A stretch of 64,000 bases of DNA from Ectothiorhodospiraceae bacterium (GTDB lineage Bacteria > Pseudomonadota > Gammaproteobacteria > Nitrococcales > Aquisalimonadaceae). Below are positions 18,700-28,539 of the stretch, piece by piece; the stretch's first letter is position 1; every line of letters starts with the position of its first letter. The notes under the pieces are model-generated. The model was not told where the DNA came from and made no database searches. It saw nothing but the letters and a program-made list of their open reading frames with translations. The position numbers and the translations under genes were made by a program. The DNA lies in NCBI GenBank assembly GCA_020831885.1, contig JAFIFU010000010.1:36552-100551 (forward strand), in the 5' to 3' direction.

Positions 18700-20238
18700 A
18701 TGGCTTTGCAGGACAGAATCGCTGAGTTGCAGGTTCGTGAAGAACGGGCCCGGGCTATGGGTGGTGAGGAGAAGTTGGCCCGGCGTAAGGCGCAGGGCGT
18801 TCTCGACGCACGTGAGCGTATCAACTACTTCCTGGATGAAGGGAGCTTCATTGAAAGCGGGCTCTTGGGTGTGTCCTCTGTGGTGCCGGAGGACCGCGAT
18901 CATACCCCTGCTGATGGGAAAATTGCTGGCTTTGGACGTGTCGAAGGGCGTCCGGTAGGACTCGTGTCCAACGACTTCACGGTCAAAGGCGCGTCCAGCA
19001 GTCTGACCAATATGAAAAAGATTTCCCATGTGAAGCGTGTGGCCACTGAGCGCGGGTTCCCTTTGGTGTTCTTCGGTGAATCTTCAGGCGCTCGAATGCC
19101 GGACAATATGGGTAGCCGTGGTATGGGGACCTTGCTCGGGAATGATGCCTCGCAATACGTGCGACACCGCGAAACGCCATGGGCTACGGCGATTCTCGGG
19201 CAGTGCTACGGTTCTTCTGCTTGGTATGCGTGTTTGTCCGATTTTACGGTAATGCGTAAAGGCGCGGTACTGGCTGTGGCCAGCCCGGTGCTCGCTTCCC
19301 TTGCAATCGGTCAGCATGTTGAGCCGGAAGAGTTGGGCGGCTGGGAGTTGCACAGCAAGGTGACAGGATTGATTGATCGTGTGGCCGAGACCGATGAAGA
19401 GGCTTTGGACTTGGTTCGCACTTACCTATCCTATTTGCCATCGCACCATAATGAACCACCTCCTTGCCTGGCGCCTGACTCGGCGGATGATGAGCCAGCT
19501 GCGGCTGTCACGGATATCTTGCCGGAGAATCGGCGCCGAGGGTACGACGTACGAAAGATTATCTCCGCAGTTGTGGATAAGAGCAGTTTCTTCGAGTTGA
19601 AGCCACGCTTTGGTCGTACCGCTGTCACCGGTTTAGCTCGTCTCAATGGGGCGACCGTGGGGGTTGTGGCCAATAACCCGATGTTTAAGGCTGGCGCACT
19701 GGATGTGCCTGGCTGCGAAAAAATAACCCGTTTCCTCGTCATGTGTGATTCCTTCAATATCCCCATTGTTCTTTTGGTGGATACGCCTGGGTTTGTTATC
19801 GGCATCGAAGGAGAACGGATGAAAGCACCGGGGAAAATTATGAACTTCATGACGGCGCTGCAGATGTGCACGGTCCCGAAGCTTTCGGTGATCATGCGCA
19901 AGAGTTATGGCCAAGCCTATCTGAATATGGGTGGCGGACGGAACTCTGATGAGGTCGCTGCTTGGCCGACCGCAGAAGTGAGTTTCATGGATCCTGAATA
20001 CGCTGTACAGGTCGTAACCTGGGGGCGTGATCTTCCCGAAGCTGAAGTGGATGCAATCAAACGGGAAATGGATAGAGACAACGAAGTCTGGGGTTTGGCA
20101 GAGATTTATGCCGCGCAGGCCGTCATTGCGCCCGATGAAACTCGACAGTACTTGACCCGCATGCTCGAGATTCACTCCATGCGTCGGTCTGGTGGGGTGG
20201 GGCAACACCGCCTCGCGGCATGGCCCACCACATTCTAG
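18700..20238 (+). CDS. acyl-CoA carboxylase carboxyltransferase (beta) subunit
   Basis: Crotonase-like carboxyltransferase: VGLVSNDFTVKGASSS, SSGARMPDNMGS, LLVDTPGFVIGIEGE. Confidence 0.85.
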   Translation: MALQDRIAELQVREERARAMGGEEKLARRKAQGVLDARERINYFLDEGSFIESGLLGVSSVVPEDRDHTPADGKIAGFGRVEGRPVGLVSNDFTVKGASSSLTNMKKISHVKRVATERGFPLVFFGESSGARMPDNMGSRGMGTLLGNDASQYVRHRETPWATAILGQCYGSSAWYACLSDFTVMRKGAVLAVASPVLASLAIGQHVEPEELGGWELHSKVTGLIDRVAETDEEALDLVRTYLSYLPSHHNEPPPCLAPDSADDEPAAAVTDILPENRRRGYDVRKIISAVVDKSSFFELKPRFGRTAVTGLARLNGATVGVVANNPMFKAGALDVPGCEKITRFLVMCDSFNIPIVLLVDTPGFVIGIEGERMKAPGKIMNFMTALQMCTVPKLSVIMRKSYGQAYLNMGGGRNSDEVAAWPTAEVSFMDPEYAVQVVTWGRDLPEAEVDAIKREMDRDNEVWGLAEIYAAQAVIAPDETRQYLTRMLEIHSMRRSGGVGQHRLAAWPTTF

Positions 20239-20283
20239 GGGCGGCAGCTGCCGTGAGATCAGCAGGAAAACAGGAGAAAGGCC

Positions 20284-20505
20284 GTGGCGACGACAGAGGT
20301 GGCTTCCGAAGTGACGGGGTCTGTCTGGAAAGTGGAGCTTGAAGAGGGCGATCACGTGGATGAGGGCAGCGTGATCATGATCCTGGAGTCCATGAAAATG
20401 GAAATCCCTGTCGAGGCCCCGGTTGCGGGCAAACTGGTGGACGTTCGCGTTTCACCGGGGGAATCCGTAGAAGAGGACCAAGTGGTATGCGTGATCCAAT
20501 CGTGA
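20284..20505 (+). CDS. biotin carboxyl carrier protein (biotinyl domain only)
   Basis: 73 aa; ESMKMEIPVEAPVAGKLVDVRVSPGESVEEDQVVCVI; GTG start. Confidence 0.8.
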   Translation: MATTEVASEVTGSVWKVELEEGDHVDEGSVIMILESMKMEIPVEAPVAGKLVDVRVSPGESVEEDQVVCVIQS

Positions 20506-22100
20506 GTAACGCCGACGATGGAACTCAAGCTCCGTTTGCAGACGGGGACCGGCTGGGCGAACTCGCATTTCGTCGGGAGCAGGCGAAAGCTATGGGTGGT
20601 TCGCAAGCCGTAGAGCGCCAGCACAAGGCCAATCGGCTCACAATTCGCGAACGGATTGAAGCACTGGTTGATCAGGGTAGTTTTCGTGAAATTGGAACCC
20701 TGGCGGGTACTGGCCGCTACGATGAGAACAATAGGCTCGTATCCGTTATACCTGCCCCGTATGTGGCTGGGCATGCCCGCATAGACAACCGTCCAATCGC
20801 CCTTGGTGGCGAAGATTTTACTGTCCGAGGAGGCACGAGCTTCGGCAGTCAGCGCCGTAAAGGTGGGCAAGGCGGATTCGTCGAGGATCTGGCCTTTCAT
20901 TATCGAATACCACTGGTGAACTTGATTGATGGTGCCGGTGGCAGTGTTACCTCATTGAAACGACGTGGACACAGCGTCTTTCCTGGCGTCGATGGCTTTG
21001 AGCGTTCTGTTGAACTTCTCGGGCGGGTGCCGGTGGCGTCAGCCGTGCTTGGCACCGCGGCGGGTGGTCCTGCCGGCCGAGCGATACTATCCCATTTTTC
21101 CGTGATGGTGCGAGGTAGTAGTCAGATTTTCGCTGCCGGACCGCCGGTGGTGGAACGCTCTCTTGGTCAGAGAATCGATAAGGAACAGCTTGGGGGTGCC
21201 GGGGTAGCGGTGGACACCGCAGGAACCATCCATAACGCCGCTGACAGCGAGGAAGACGCGTTCGCACAGATTCGTCGTTTCCTAAGTTTTATGCCGTCCA
21301 ACGTTTGGGAACTCCCCCCAGTCGTTAGCTCCGATGATCCGCTTGATCGTTGCGAGGAGCGCTTGGCCAGCATCGTTCCAGAGAAGCGTACACAGGCTTA
21401 CAACATGCAACGTCTGGTGCGTATGGTTGTGGACAAGGACTCAGAATTCGAGATTCGCCCTACTTTCGGAAAGGCGGTCATCACCATGCTGGCCCGTCTC
21501 AACGGGCGTCCTGTTGGGGTTGTGGCTAATAATCCAATGGTCTATGGCGGAGCAATGGATGCTGATGCCGCGCGAAAACAGATCCATTTCATGGAGCTTT
21601 GCGATACCTTCCACATTCCATTGGTTTTTTTCGTAGACGTGCCGGGTTTCATGGTCGGTAGAAAGGCTGAAGTGGAAGGCGTTCTGCGTGAGGGGATGCG
21701 GGCGGTTTATGCAGCGGGAAACCTTAGTGTTCCGACAGTCACACTGGTGATCCGTAAATGTTACGGGATGGCAGGAATGGCCACCTGTAACAAGAACGAT
21801 ATCGACCTCAAGTTGGCGTGGCCGTCCGCAGAATGGGGTTCCCTGCCGGTTGAGGGCGGCGTTGCAGCCGCGTTTCGACGCGAGATTTCGGCTGCGGAGG
21901 ATCCCGCTGCCAAGGAAAGGGAGTTAGAGGCAGAGTTGCGCCCATATGCTTCACCCTTTAGGACGGCTGAGGCTTTTGCCGTCGAGGAGATCATTGATCC
22001 CCGAGAGACTCGACCTGTACTGAGCGAGTTCATCGAACTGGCGGAGGGGCGCCTGCGTACTACATTAGGTCCGCGCCCGCGGGTTGGCGTGCAGCCGTAG
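20487..22100 (+). CDS. acyl-CoA carboxylase carboxyltransferase (beta) subunit, second paralogue
   Basis: ALGGEDFTVRGGTSF, FFVDVPGFMVGRKAE; start overlaps the BCCP stop. Confidence 0.85.
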   Translation: MRDPIVSNADDGTQAPFADGDRLGELAFRREQAKAMGGSQAVERQHKANRLTIRERIEALVDQGSFREIGTLAGTGRYDENNRLVSVIPAPYVAGHARIDNRPIALGGEDFTVRGGTSFGSQRRKGGQGGFVEDLAFHYRIPLVNLIDGAGGSVTSLKRRGHSVFPGVDGFERSVELLGRVPVASAVLGTAAGGPAGRAILSHFSVMVRGSSQIFAAGPPVVERSLGQRIDKEQLGGAGVAVDTAGTIHNAADSEEDAFAQIRRFLSFMPSNVWELPPVVSSDDPLDRCEERLASIVPEKRTQAYNMQRLVRMVVDKDSEFEIRPTFGKAVITMLARLNGRPVGVVANNPMVYGGAMDADAARKQIHFMELCDTFHIPLVFFVDVPGFMVGRKAEVEGVLREGMRAVYAAGNLSVPTVTLVIRKCYGMAGMATCNKNDIDLKLAWPSAEWGSLPVEGGVAAAFRREISAAEDPAAKERELEAELRPYASPFRTAEAFAVEEIIDPRETRPVLSEFIELAEGRLRTTLGPRPRVGVQP

Positions 22101-22138
22101 CAGAATCGTTGCGGATGATATGTAAAGGGGGAAGAGCA

Positions 22139-23533
22139 ATGCTCGACCGAGGAAAAGTGCTGATTGCCAATCGGGGAGAGATCGCTTGTAGAATCATTCG
22201 TGCCTGCAGATCGTTGGGGTTGCGGACGGTTGCTGTAAATTCCGAGGCTGATACTGACTCATTGCACGTAGAGCAAGCGGACGAATCTGTGGTCATCGGG
22301 CCTGCTCCCGCCAGGGAAAGTTATCTGGTGCCCGAGCGGATTCTGGCGGCCGCTGAGTCCACCGGCGCCGGTTTGATCCACCCAGGTTACGGGTTTCTGG
22401 CAGAGGACGGAGCATTCGCGCAGGCTGTGATTGACGCCGGCAGGATATGGGTGGGGCCGTCGCCGCGCTCCATTGATGAGATGGGCGACAAAGATCGGGC
22501 GCGTGCCATTGCTCGCGAGGCTGGGGTTCCTGTTGTGCCGGGTAGTGCGCGGTTTGGTGCTGACAGCGACGCCGACAGTATCCGATTGGCCGGTGACAGT
22601 GTTGGTTATCCGTTACTGGTCAAGGCTGCCGCCGGCGGAGGTGGCATCGGCATGCAGCGGGTTGATAATCCGGACTCGTTGGAGAAGGTGGTGCGGGCAA
22701 CGCAGTCTATGGCGTCCAAGGCGTTCGGCGATGCAGGCGTCTATCTGGAGCGGTTTGTACCGGATGCACGGCACATAGAAGTTCAGATATTCGGTTTTGG
22801 TGACGCCGGCGGTGTCCACCTCTATGACCGGGACTGTTCCGTTCAGCGACGATTCCAGAAAATCATCGAAGAAGCCCCTGCCCCTGGATTGCCCGACAAG
22901 GTTCGGGAAGATTTGTATCGGTTCGCCTTGGCGTTGGTGAGCCACCAGCGTTATGAGGGAGCCGGGACGGTGGAGTTCATCTACGACATCCACCGTGAGG
23001 AAGCCTATTTTCTTGAGATGAATACACGGATTCAAGTAGAGCATCCCGTTACGGAGATGTTGACGGGCATTGATCTGGTGAAGTGGCAATTGCAGTATGC
23101 CAGAGGCGAACTCAAGCCGGTTTCGCAGCAATCTATTGTTCCGTCAGGCCACGCGGTGGAATGCCGTTTGTACGCCGAACGCCCTGAGAAGCGTTTTCTG
23201 CCTTCACCGGGCCAACTGAAGGCTATTCGTTGGCCATCCACGGATAATACGTTGCGTGTTGACGCCGGCGTGCGTGAAGGAGATCAGATTACTCCTTTTT
23301 ATGACCCATTGATTGCTAAGTTGGTTGCATGGGGTGTTGATCGGTCGAATGCATTGGCAAGAATGCGTGACTCACTTGCCGAGCTTTCAGTGGATGGTGT
23401 TCACACGAACGCGAATTTTCTGGATAAAGCAATCCGGGATAGCGAGTTTTGTAAAGGTGGAGTATCAACCCGCTTTGTTGACGACTTGATGATGCGGGGG
23501 ACCGAGCACGCCGCCATAGTTGGCGGTTCTTGA
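22139..23533 (+). CDS. biotin carboxylase subunit, second paralogue
   Basis: IANRGEIACRIIRACR, KAAAGGGGIGM, EMNTRIQVEHPVTEMLTGIDLVKWQL. Confidence 0.85.
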   Translation: MLDRGKVLIANRGEIACRIIRACRSLGLRTVAVNSEADTDSLHVEQADESVVIGPAPARESYLVPERILAAAESTGAGLIHPGYGFLAEDGAFAQAVIDAGRIWVGPSPRSIDEMGDKDRARAIAREAGVPVVPGSARFGADSDADSIRLAGDSVGYPLLVKAAAGGGGIGMQRVDNPDSLEKVVRATQSMASKAFGDAGVYLERFVPDARHIEVQIFGFGDAGGVHLYDRDCSVQRRFQKIIEEAPAPGLPDKVREDLYRFALALVSHQRYEGAGTVEFIYDIHREEAYFLEMNTRIQVEHPVTEMLTGIDLVKWQLQYARGELKPVSQQSIVPSGHAVECRLYAERPEKRFLPSPGQLKAIRWPSTDNTLRVDAGVREGDQITPFYDPLIAKLVAWGVDRSNALARMRDSLAELSVDGVHTNANFLDKAIRDSEFCKGGVSTRFVDDLMMRGTEHAAIVGGS

Positions 23534-23647
23534 ATTCAGTTATGTTGGTTGGGCATTTAAATAAAATTACGGTGACCTGCCGCATAAAAATAGATAATCA
23601 ATTGCGGGAATAGTGATAAAAACAGATTGACCCTTGGAGGGAGCGCT

Positions 23648-24916
23648 ATGTGGATGCTAGGAATGATGGTCGTGCTTATGCTGACCGGTATGCCGCTGGC
23701 GCTCGCAGTCGGGGTCGCCGTAGCGTTATATATTTATTTTGTAGCGCCAGTTTCCGGCACGATCATTCCGCAACGCATGCTTGGCGCAGTGGATGGGTTC
23801 GTGCTTCTGGCGATCCCGCTGTTTCTGTTGACCGGCCGGTTGATGAGCGACAGCCGTATCATCGGGCAGTTAATTCATTTCAGCACTTGTCTTGTTGGCT
23901 GGGTGCGTGGTGGGCTGGCTCAAGTTAATGTCGTATTAAGCGTCATTATTTCCGGAATTTCAGGCTCAGTGCTTGCTGATACAGCGGCGACGGGTAGTTC
24001 TTTAGTGCCAGCCATGAAGCGCGCCGGCTATGGGGCCGGATTTTCCGGCGCTTTGACGGCTGCGTCGGCGAGTATTGGTCCCATAATTCCTCCAAGTATT
24101 ATCATGGTTGTTCTGGGTGGATTGACGACGGTTTCTATTGGTCGTTTGTTTCTTGGAGGAGTGGTTCCTGGACTAATTTTGGCAATCGTCTTTGGAGTAA
24201 TCGTTTATTGGATTTCCAAAAAGCGTAACTATCCAAAAGGGGATTTACCGACTGGCCGCGAGTTTGTGAAGAGCTTTTTTCAAGCCCTTCCCGCTCTCGG
24301 GCTACCATTGATTATAGTTGGTGGCATTTTGACAGGGATTTTTACCGCCACTGAAGCGGCGGCTGTTGCTGCCGTCTATACGCTACTTTTAGTCGTGGCA
24401 ACGAGGCAGTTTAGTTTTCGAAAATTTTACCGAGGCGTCGTGGACGTTGGAGTGGCGACTGGAGCTATTCTTTTCGTTGTAGCCATCGCAGGCGTTCTGG
24501 GTTGGGTTCTCATCATGGAAAGGGCCGCAGATGGAATGCTGCACTATCTTGGTGGTTTTGCGGATAATCCTACCCTTGTTCTGGCGCTGATCACCCTGGC
24601 GTTGTTGGTTCTCGGTTGCTTTATCGAAATAATGGCATTGTTGATTTTAAGTATCCCGCTTCTAATGCCAGTTGTTCAACAGGTGGGTATAGATCCAGTT
24701 CATTTTGGTGTCGTAGCCACGCTTGCTCTGACTACAGGGCTTATTACTCCGCCTTTCGGTTTGAGCATGTTTCTAACCTGTAGATTAAGCGGAATACGTA
24801 TGGAAGAATTCGCGAGAGAAGTATTTCCATTTCTTCTTGGTATTGGTGTGGTTTTAGTTATTCTTATTATTTTTCCACAGCTGGTTCTTTATTTGCCGAA
24901 CAGGCTTATGGGCTGA
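23648..24916 (+). CDS. dctM: TRAP transporter large permease DctM
   Basis: GSVLADTAATGSSLVPAM, IGPIIPPSIIMV, ITPPFGLSMFL; GGAGGG before ATG 23648. Confidence 0.85.
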   Translation: MWMLGMMVVLMLTGMPLALAVGVAVALYIYFVAPVSGTIIPQRMLGAVDGFVLLAIPLFLLTGRLMSDSRIIGQLIHFSTCLVGWVRGGLAQVNVVLSVIISGISGSVLADTAATGSSLVPAMKRAGYGAGFSGALTAASASIGPIIPPSIIMVVLGGLTTVSIGRLFLGGVVPGLILAIVFGVIVYWISKKRNYPKGDLPTGREFVKSFFQALPALGLPLIIVGGILTGIFTATEAAAVAAVYTLLLVVATRQFSFRKFYRGVVDVGVATGAILFVVAIAGVLGWVLIMERAADGMLHYLGGFADNPTLVLALITLALLVLGCFIEIMALLILSIPLLMPVVQQVGIDPVHFGVVATLALTTGLITPPFGLSMFLTCRLSGIRMEEFAREVFPFLLGIGVVLVILIIFPQLVLYLPNRLMG

Positions 24917-24947
24917 GCACAAGACTGTGCGTTTTGGGAGACGGTTG

Positions 24948-25475
24948 ATGATGCGAAAGCTGTTCGGGATCGATGGCTATGTCACGATTATGCGCCGGTA
25001 CATATTTTTGATAACGGAAGCTTTTCTTTTTTCCTTGATTCTAAGCGTTCTGGCGGTGGTTGTTGTCCAGGTTGTTACACGTTATGCCCTAACGATATCT
25101 ACTCCTTGGACTGGAGAAATCGCTCAAATTTTGCTTGTTTGGATTGTGATGATCGGTGCGGCATTAGCGATGGAACGGAAAGAGCATTATACCATATCTT
25201 TTATAATTGATAATGTTCCTGAGCGCCTGCGTTTGATCATTTTGATTTTGGTCAATATTCTTGGCGCTATTTTTCTTGTTTTGCTTGTCTACATTGGGTG
25301 GGAATATTTTTTGAATGGTTTGCGTAGAACTTACATGGTCACGGGACTGCCGAGGGGGGTAATGTTTCTGGCTCTTCCGGTTGGTGCGGTTCTGATGCTT
25401 TTTAGCATGGTCAGTCAATCACTCGAGGCGCTGGCGGAAGGCAAGGCGCAGCACGCTGCACCATACAACGCGTGA
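24948..25475 (+). CDS. dctQ: TRAP transporter small permease DctQ
   Basis: Four-TM protein; WTGEIAQILLVWIVMIGAALAMERKEHYTI. Confidence 0.8.
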   Translation: MMRKLFGIDGYVTIMRRYIFLITEAFLFSLILSVLAVVVVQVVTRYALTISTPWTGEIAQILLVWIVMIGAALAMERKEHYTISFIIDNVPERLRLIILILVNILGAIFLVLLVYIGWEYFLNGLRRTYMVTGLPRGVMFLALPVGAVLMLFSMVSQSLEALAEGKAQHAAPYNA

Positions 25476-25806
25476 ACGGACCTGTCAGGGTATCTCGAGC
25501 ACGTTGCGCATCACGCAACAATACACATAAGATCCCGCATGGGTGCTGGATAGAGGACGCACGCGTCGACAATGACCACAAAGCGCGCGTCAATAGCCCA
25601 TACCCTAATCCTGCGCCTGCCCGGTCAGCTCATCCAGGGCCTCTTGGCTCGCACGGTCGGAACCCGCGAAGAGGTCACTCCTCCGCCCAAGGGCAACCGT
25701 TGGGGAAAAGGGCGCCGATCCCGGCAAAGATCGCTGCCGCAAGGACAAGAACAGCCGCAGTCATCACCCGTTTGAATATCAGTGGCCGCCGTTGGGCATG
25801 ACCTTT

Positions 25807-26817
25807 TCATTGTTCTGAAACTCTAATCACCAGTTTCCCGGCGACGCCACCAGCTTCGACCCGCTCATGGGCCTGCCGCACGTCCGCCAGCGGCAGCACT
25901 TCGGCCACGACCGGAGCGATCCTTCCCTCTGCCAGCATCCCAAAGAGGGCCACTAAATCCTCGCGGAACCAATCAGGGTGTTGCCGTCGCATCGCACCGA
26001 TGGAATAGAAGGCAGTCGCGTGACCGTTGGGCAGCCAGTCCCAGAGCTTGAGCTTGACGAAATCCATCGGAATCGAGCCTCCACGGCCCAGCACCACATT
26101 CTGGAAGCCGAATGCGACGAGCATCCCGCCCGGCTTCAGTGCGTGGAGCGAGCGTGACAGGCTTTCGCCTCCCAGCGGATCGAAAGAGAAGTCAACCCCT
26201 TCGCCGATCACCGCACGCAGCGCCTTCTCCGAAGTGTCGGCCTCGATCGGAGTGGCACCGAGGCCACGGATCAGGTCGTGTTTGGCCGCGATGTCGGTAC
26301 CGAAGGCTGTGATCCCGGCGTCGCGCGCAAGTTGCAGCATCGCGGTACCGACGGCCCCGCCCGCACCGTGGATCAGCAGGCTTTGACCTGCCTGCGCTTT
26401 CGCGACCCGGTACAGCATTTGGTAAGCCGTGACCGCCGACAGGATCAGGCCCAGCGCGTCGATCTCCGACACGCTCTCCGGCACTGGTATCAGCCGTTCC
26501 TCAGGCAGGCAGATGTACTCGGCATAGGCGCCGATGGTCGTCAGGTCTGCGACGCGCTCGCCCGGCTGGAACCGGCCCGCATCGGGGCCAGGCGCATCTA
26601 CCACGCCGACCATGTCGTAGCCGGGTGTGAAGGGAGGTTTATCCTTCACATCCGGGTACATCCCTTTGCGGATCATCACGTCCGTGAAGGCCGCACTTGT
26701 GACAAGCACGCGCACCCGCACCTCGCCGGGACCGGGTTCGGGCAGGTCGGCGACGGTTTCGAGGTCCAGGTTTTCCGGGCCACCAAAGGCATTCAGTCTC
26801 ACGCGGGTGTAGGGCAT
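25807..26817 (-). CDS. medium-chain (quinone oxidoreductase-like) dehydrogenase
   Basis: GPENLDLETVADLPEPGPGEVRVRV, GYDMVGVVDA, LLIHGAGGAVGTAMLQLA. Confidence 0.85.
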   Translation of the reverse strand: MPYTRVRLNAFGGPENLDLETVADLPEPGPGEVRVRVLVTSAAFTDVMIRKGMYPDVKDKPPFTPGYDMVGVVDAPGPDAGRFQPGERVADLTTIGAYAEYICLPEERLIPVPESVSEIDALGLILSAVTAYQMLYRVAKAQAGQSLLIHGAGGAVGTAMLQLARDAGITAFGTDIAAKHDLIRGLGATPIEADTSEKALRAVIGEGVDFSFDPLGGESLSRSLHALKPGGMLVAFGFQNVVLGRGGSIPMDFVKLKLWDWLPNGHATAFYSIGAMRRQHPDWFREDLVALFGMLAEGRIAPVVAEVLPLADVRQAHERVEAGGVAGKLVIRVSEQ

Positions 26818-26865
26818 GGGGTCTCTCCTCAAAGCGTCAGGGACGGGTAGTCCTCATAAGGACCA

Positions 26866-26945
26866 CGGCCATTGCCTGCGAACGCCGCCTGGTCAGCCCG
26901 CTCGAATGGCTCCGCAGAGCACCATGGGAATAGATCAGCGCTTCC
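26866..26945. mobile_element. terminal fragment of a dispersed element (IS-end-like)
   Basis: ~80 bp similar to the reverse complement of 63844-63930; ends in CACCATGGGAATAGATCAGCGCTTCC. Confidence 0.55.
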
Positions 26946-27197
26946 TTGAATGCCGCACGCGGCCAATAGAAGCCGAAGATTGCCAACGCCGGACCAACAC
27001 CGACCATCCATTGTAGATGGATTGGGTTATCGAAGCTTCGAAGCGCTGACCCAATTGCTCCAACTTTCGCCGCCAGATAAACACCTACAGCGAGGAATCT
27101 GTTGATCGCAATTCCCTTGATCTTGGCCTAGCGTTTAGTTCAGTGACCCTATCAGTTAACGTAGTTGTCGCCTCAACGCAATCAGCAGGTGACAACC

Positions 27198-27440
27198 ATG
27201 AAGCACTACTCTGCGGAGCGTAAGGAAGCGGAGCTGCGCAAGCTGGCACCACCGATGAACCTCACCGCCCCTGAAGTAGCCGAGGCCGAGGGGATCTCCA
27301 CGGCGACCTTGTACAATTGGCGTAAACAGGCCCGTGAGAGAGGACAGGTTTTGCCATCACGAGGATCGACCCCGGAGGGCTGAAGCAGCGCGGAGAAGTT
27401 CCGCGTCGTGGTCCACATTCACAACCTTTTTGGTCGGCTC
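27198..27440 (+). pseudogene. IS3-family OrfA remnant
   Basis: MKHYSAERKEAELRKLAPPMNLTAPEVAEAEGISTATLYNWRKQARERGQ is a typical OrfA; stop after PEG, then SSAEKFRVVVH continues in frame. Confidence 0.7.
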
Positions 27441-27558
27441 TAGATGTTGGCGGTCGCGCCCGCGCATAAACTGGTGGTTCCGGCAGTGATGAGTCAGTCG
27501 CTCAAGTCACGGCACGGCAAGGCAAGGCCTCCTAAGATCAACAGGAACGGGGTGCTCG

Positions 27559-28470
27559 ATGAGCGAAACAAGCCGCGTGAAAGCCGACGGGGCGCCTCAG
27601 CCAGCACCGCCCGGTTTCCGACCTCAGATGTTGTTTCCTTCACCCGATCTTCAACCCTGGATTTCCTTCGTCAGCATTCTCGACGACTGTGGGGAGCGCG
27701 GCCCGCCCGTCGTGTAGCGGTTTCCGGCCATGCCCGGCGCCTTGATCGGGATTACGCTGGAAGGCGAAGCCAGGCAGCTATCTGATGCTGGGGAGCCGAG
27801 CTCCCGCCTGGACGAGCTGGTGCTGGCCGGCGCCACGACGCGGCCCACGGCGCATGTTGTCAGCGGCGGAATTCTGTGCATTATGATTGGCTTGCGCCCC
27901 GGGGCGCTGCACGCGCTCACCGGAGCGGCTGCCGACGAGTTCACGAACCGCCACGTTGCACTTGGAGACTTGTGGGGCAAAGCCCGCCGCGTCCTTCCGG
28001 AACAGCTCGCCGAGGCCGGTGCAGCGGCTAGGATGGCGGTCCTTGAGACATGGCTGCGCCGCATGCTGGCTCGGCACTTACGACGCCGGCCAGTGTTCTC
28101 GCCCGCGCAGGTCGACTGGCTGCGCGAACGGGCGGGGCGCGAGGCCCCGCGAGAGTTAGCTGGGGCACTTGGCATCTCGGTGCGGCATTTCGAGCGGCGC
28201 TTTCGGGTCCAGTTCGGGATGCCTGCCAAGCTCTACCAGCGCTTGGGCCGCTTCTATCGGCTGGCGGAGTTGATGCGGCAGGATCCCCACCCTCAGGGTT
28301 TCGCCGGCCTCGCCGCCGAACTCGGCTACTACGATCAATCGCACCTGAGCAAAGAGTGCAAAGCTTTTACCGGTTTTTCGCCGAGTGCGCTGATCGAAGG
28401 TGTTCTACAGGGCGACCCCGAACTCCGTCCCTACGCAAATTACGAGGTCCGGCCCCGAATGCTGAGCTGA
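27559..28470 (+). pseudogene. AraC-family regulator interrupted by an in-frame TAG
   Basis: MSETSRVKADGAPQPAPPGFRPQMLFPSPDLQPWISFVSILDDCGERGPPVV[TAG 27715-27717]RFPAMPGALIGITLEGEAR...; intact HTH downstream (GALGISVRHFERRFRVQFG). Confidence 0.55.
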
Positions 28471-28539
28471 ACGGTCGCATTTTTACATGCGGGCCGAGGC
28501 CAGCCGCGGCAGGATAGGCGTCAACGATCATTGGAGGCG

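Noticed and set aside
25472-25801. ORF of 109 aa after dctQ
   Set aside because: Composition not protein-like, overlaps several other short ORFs, no motif.
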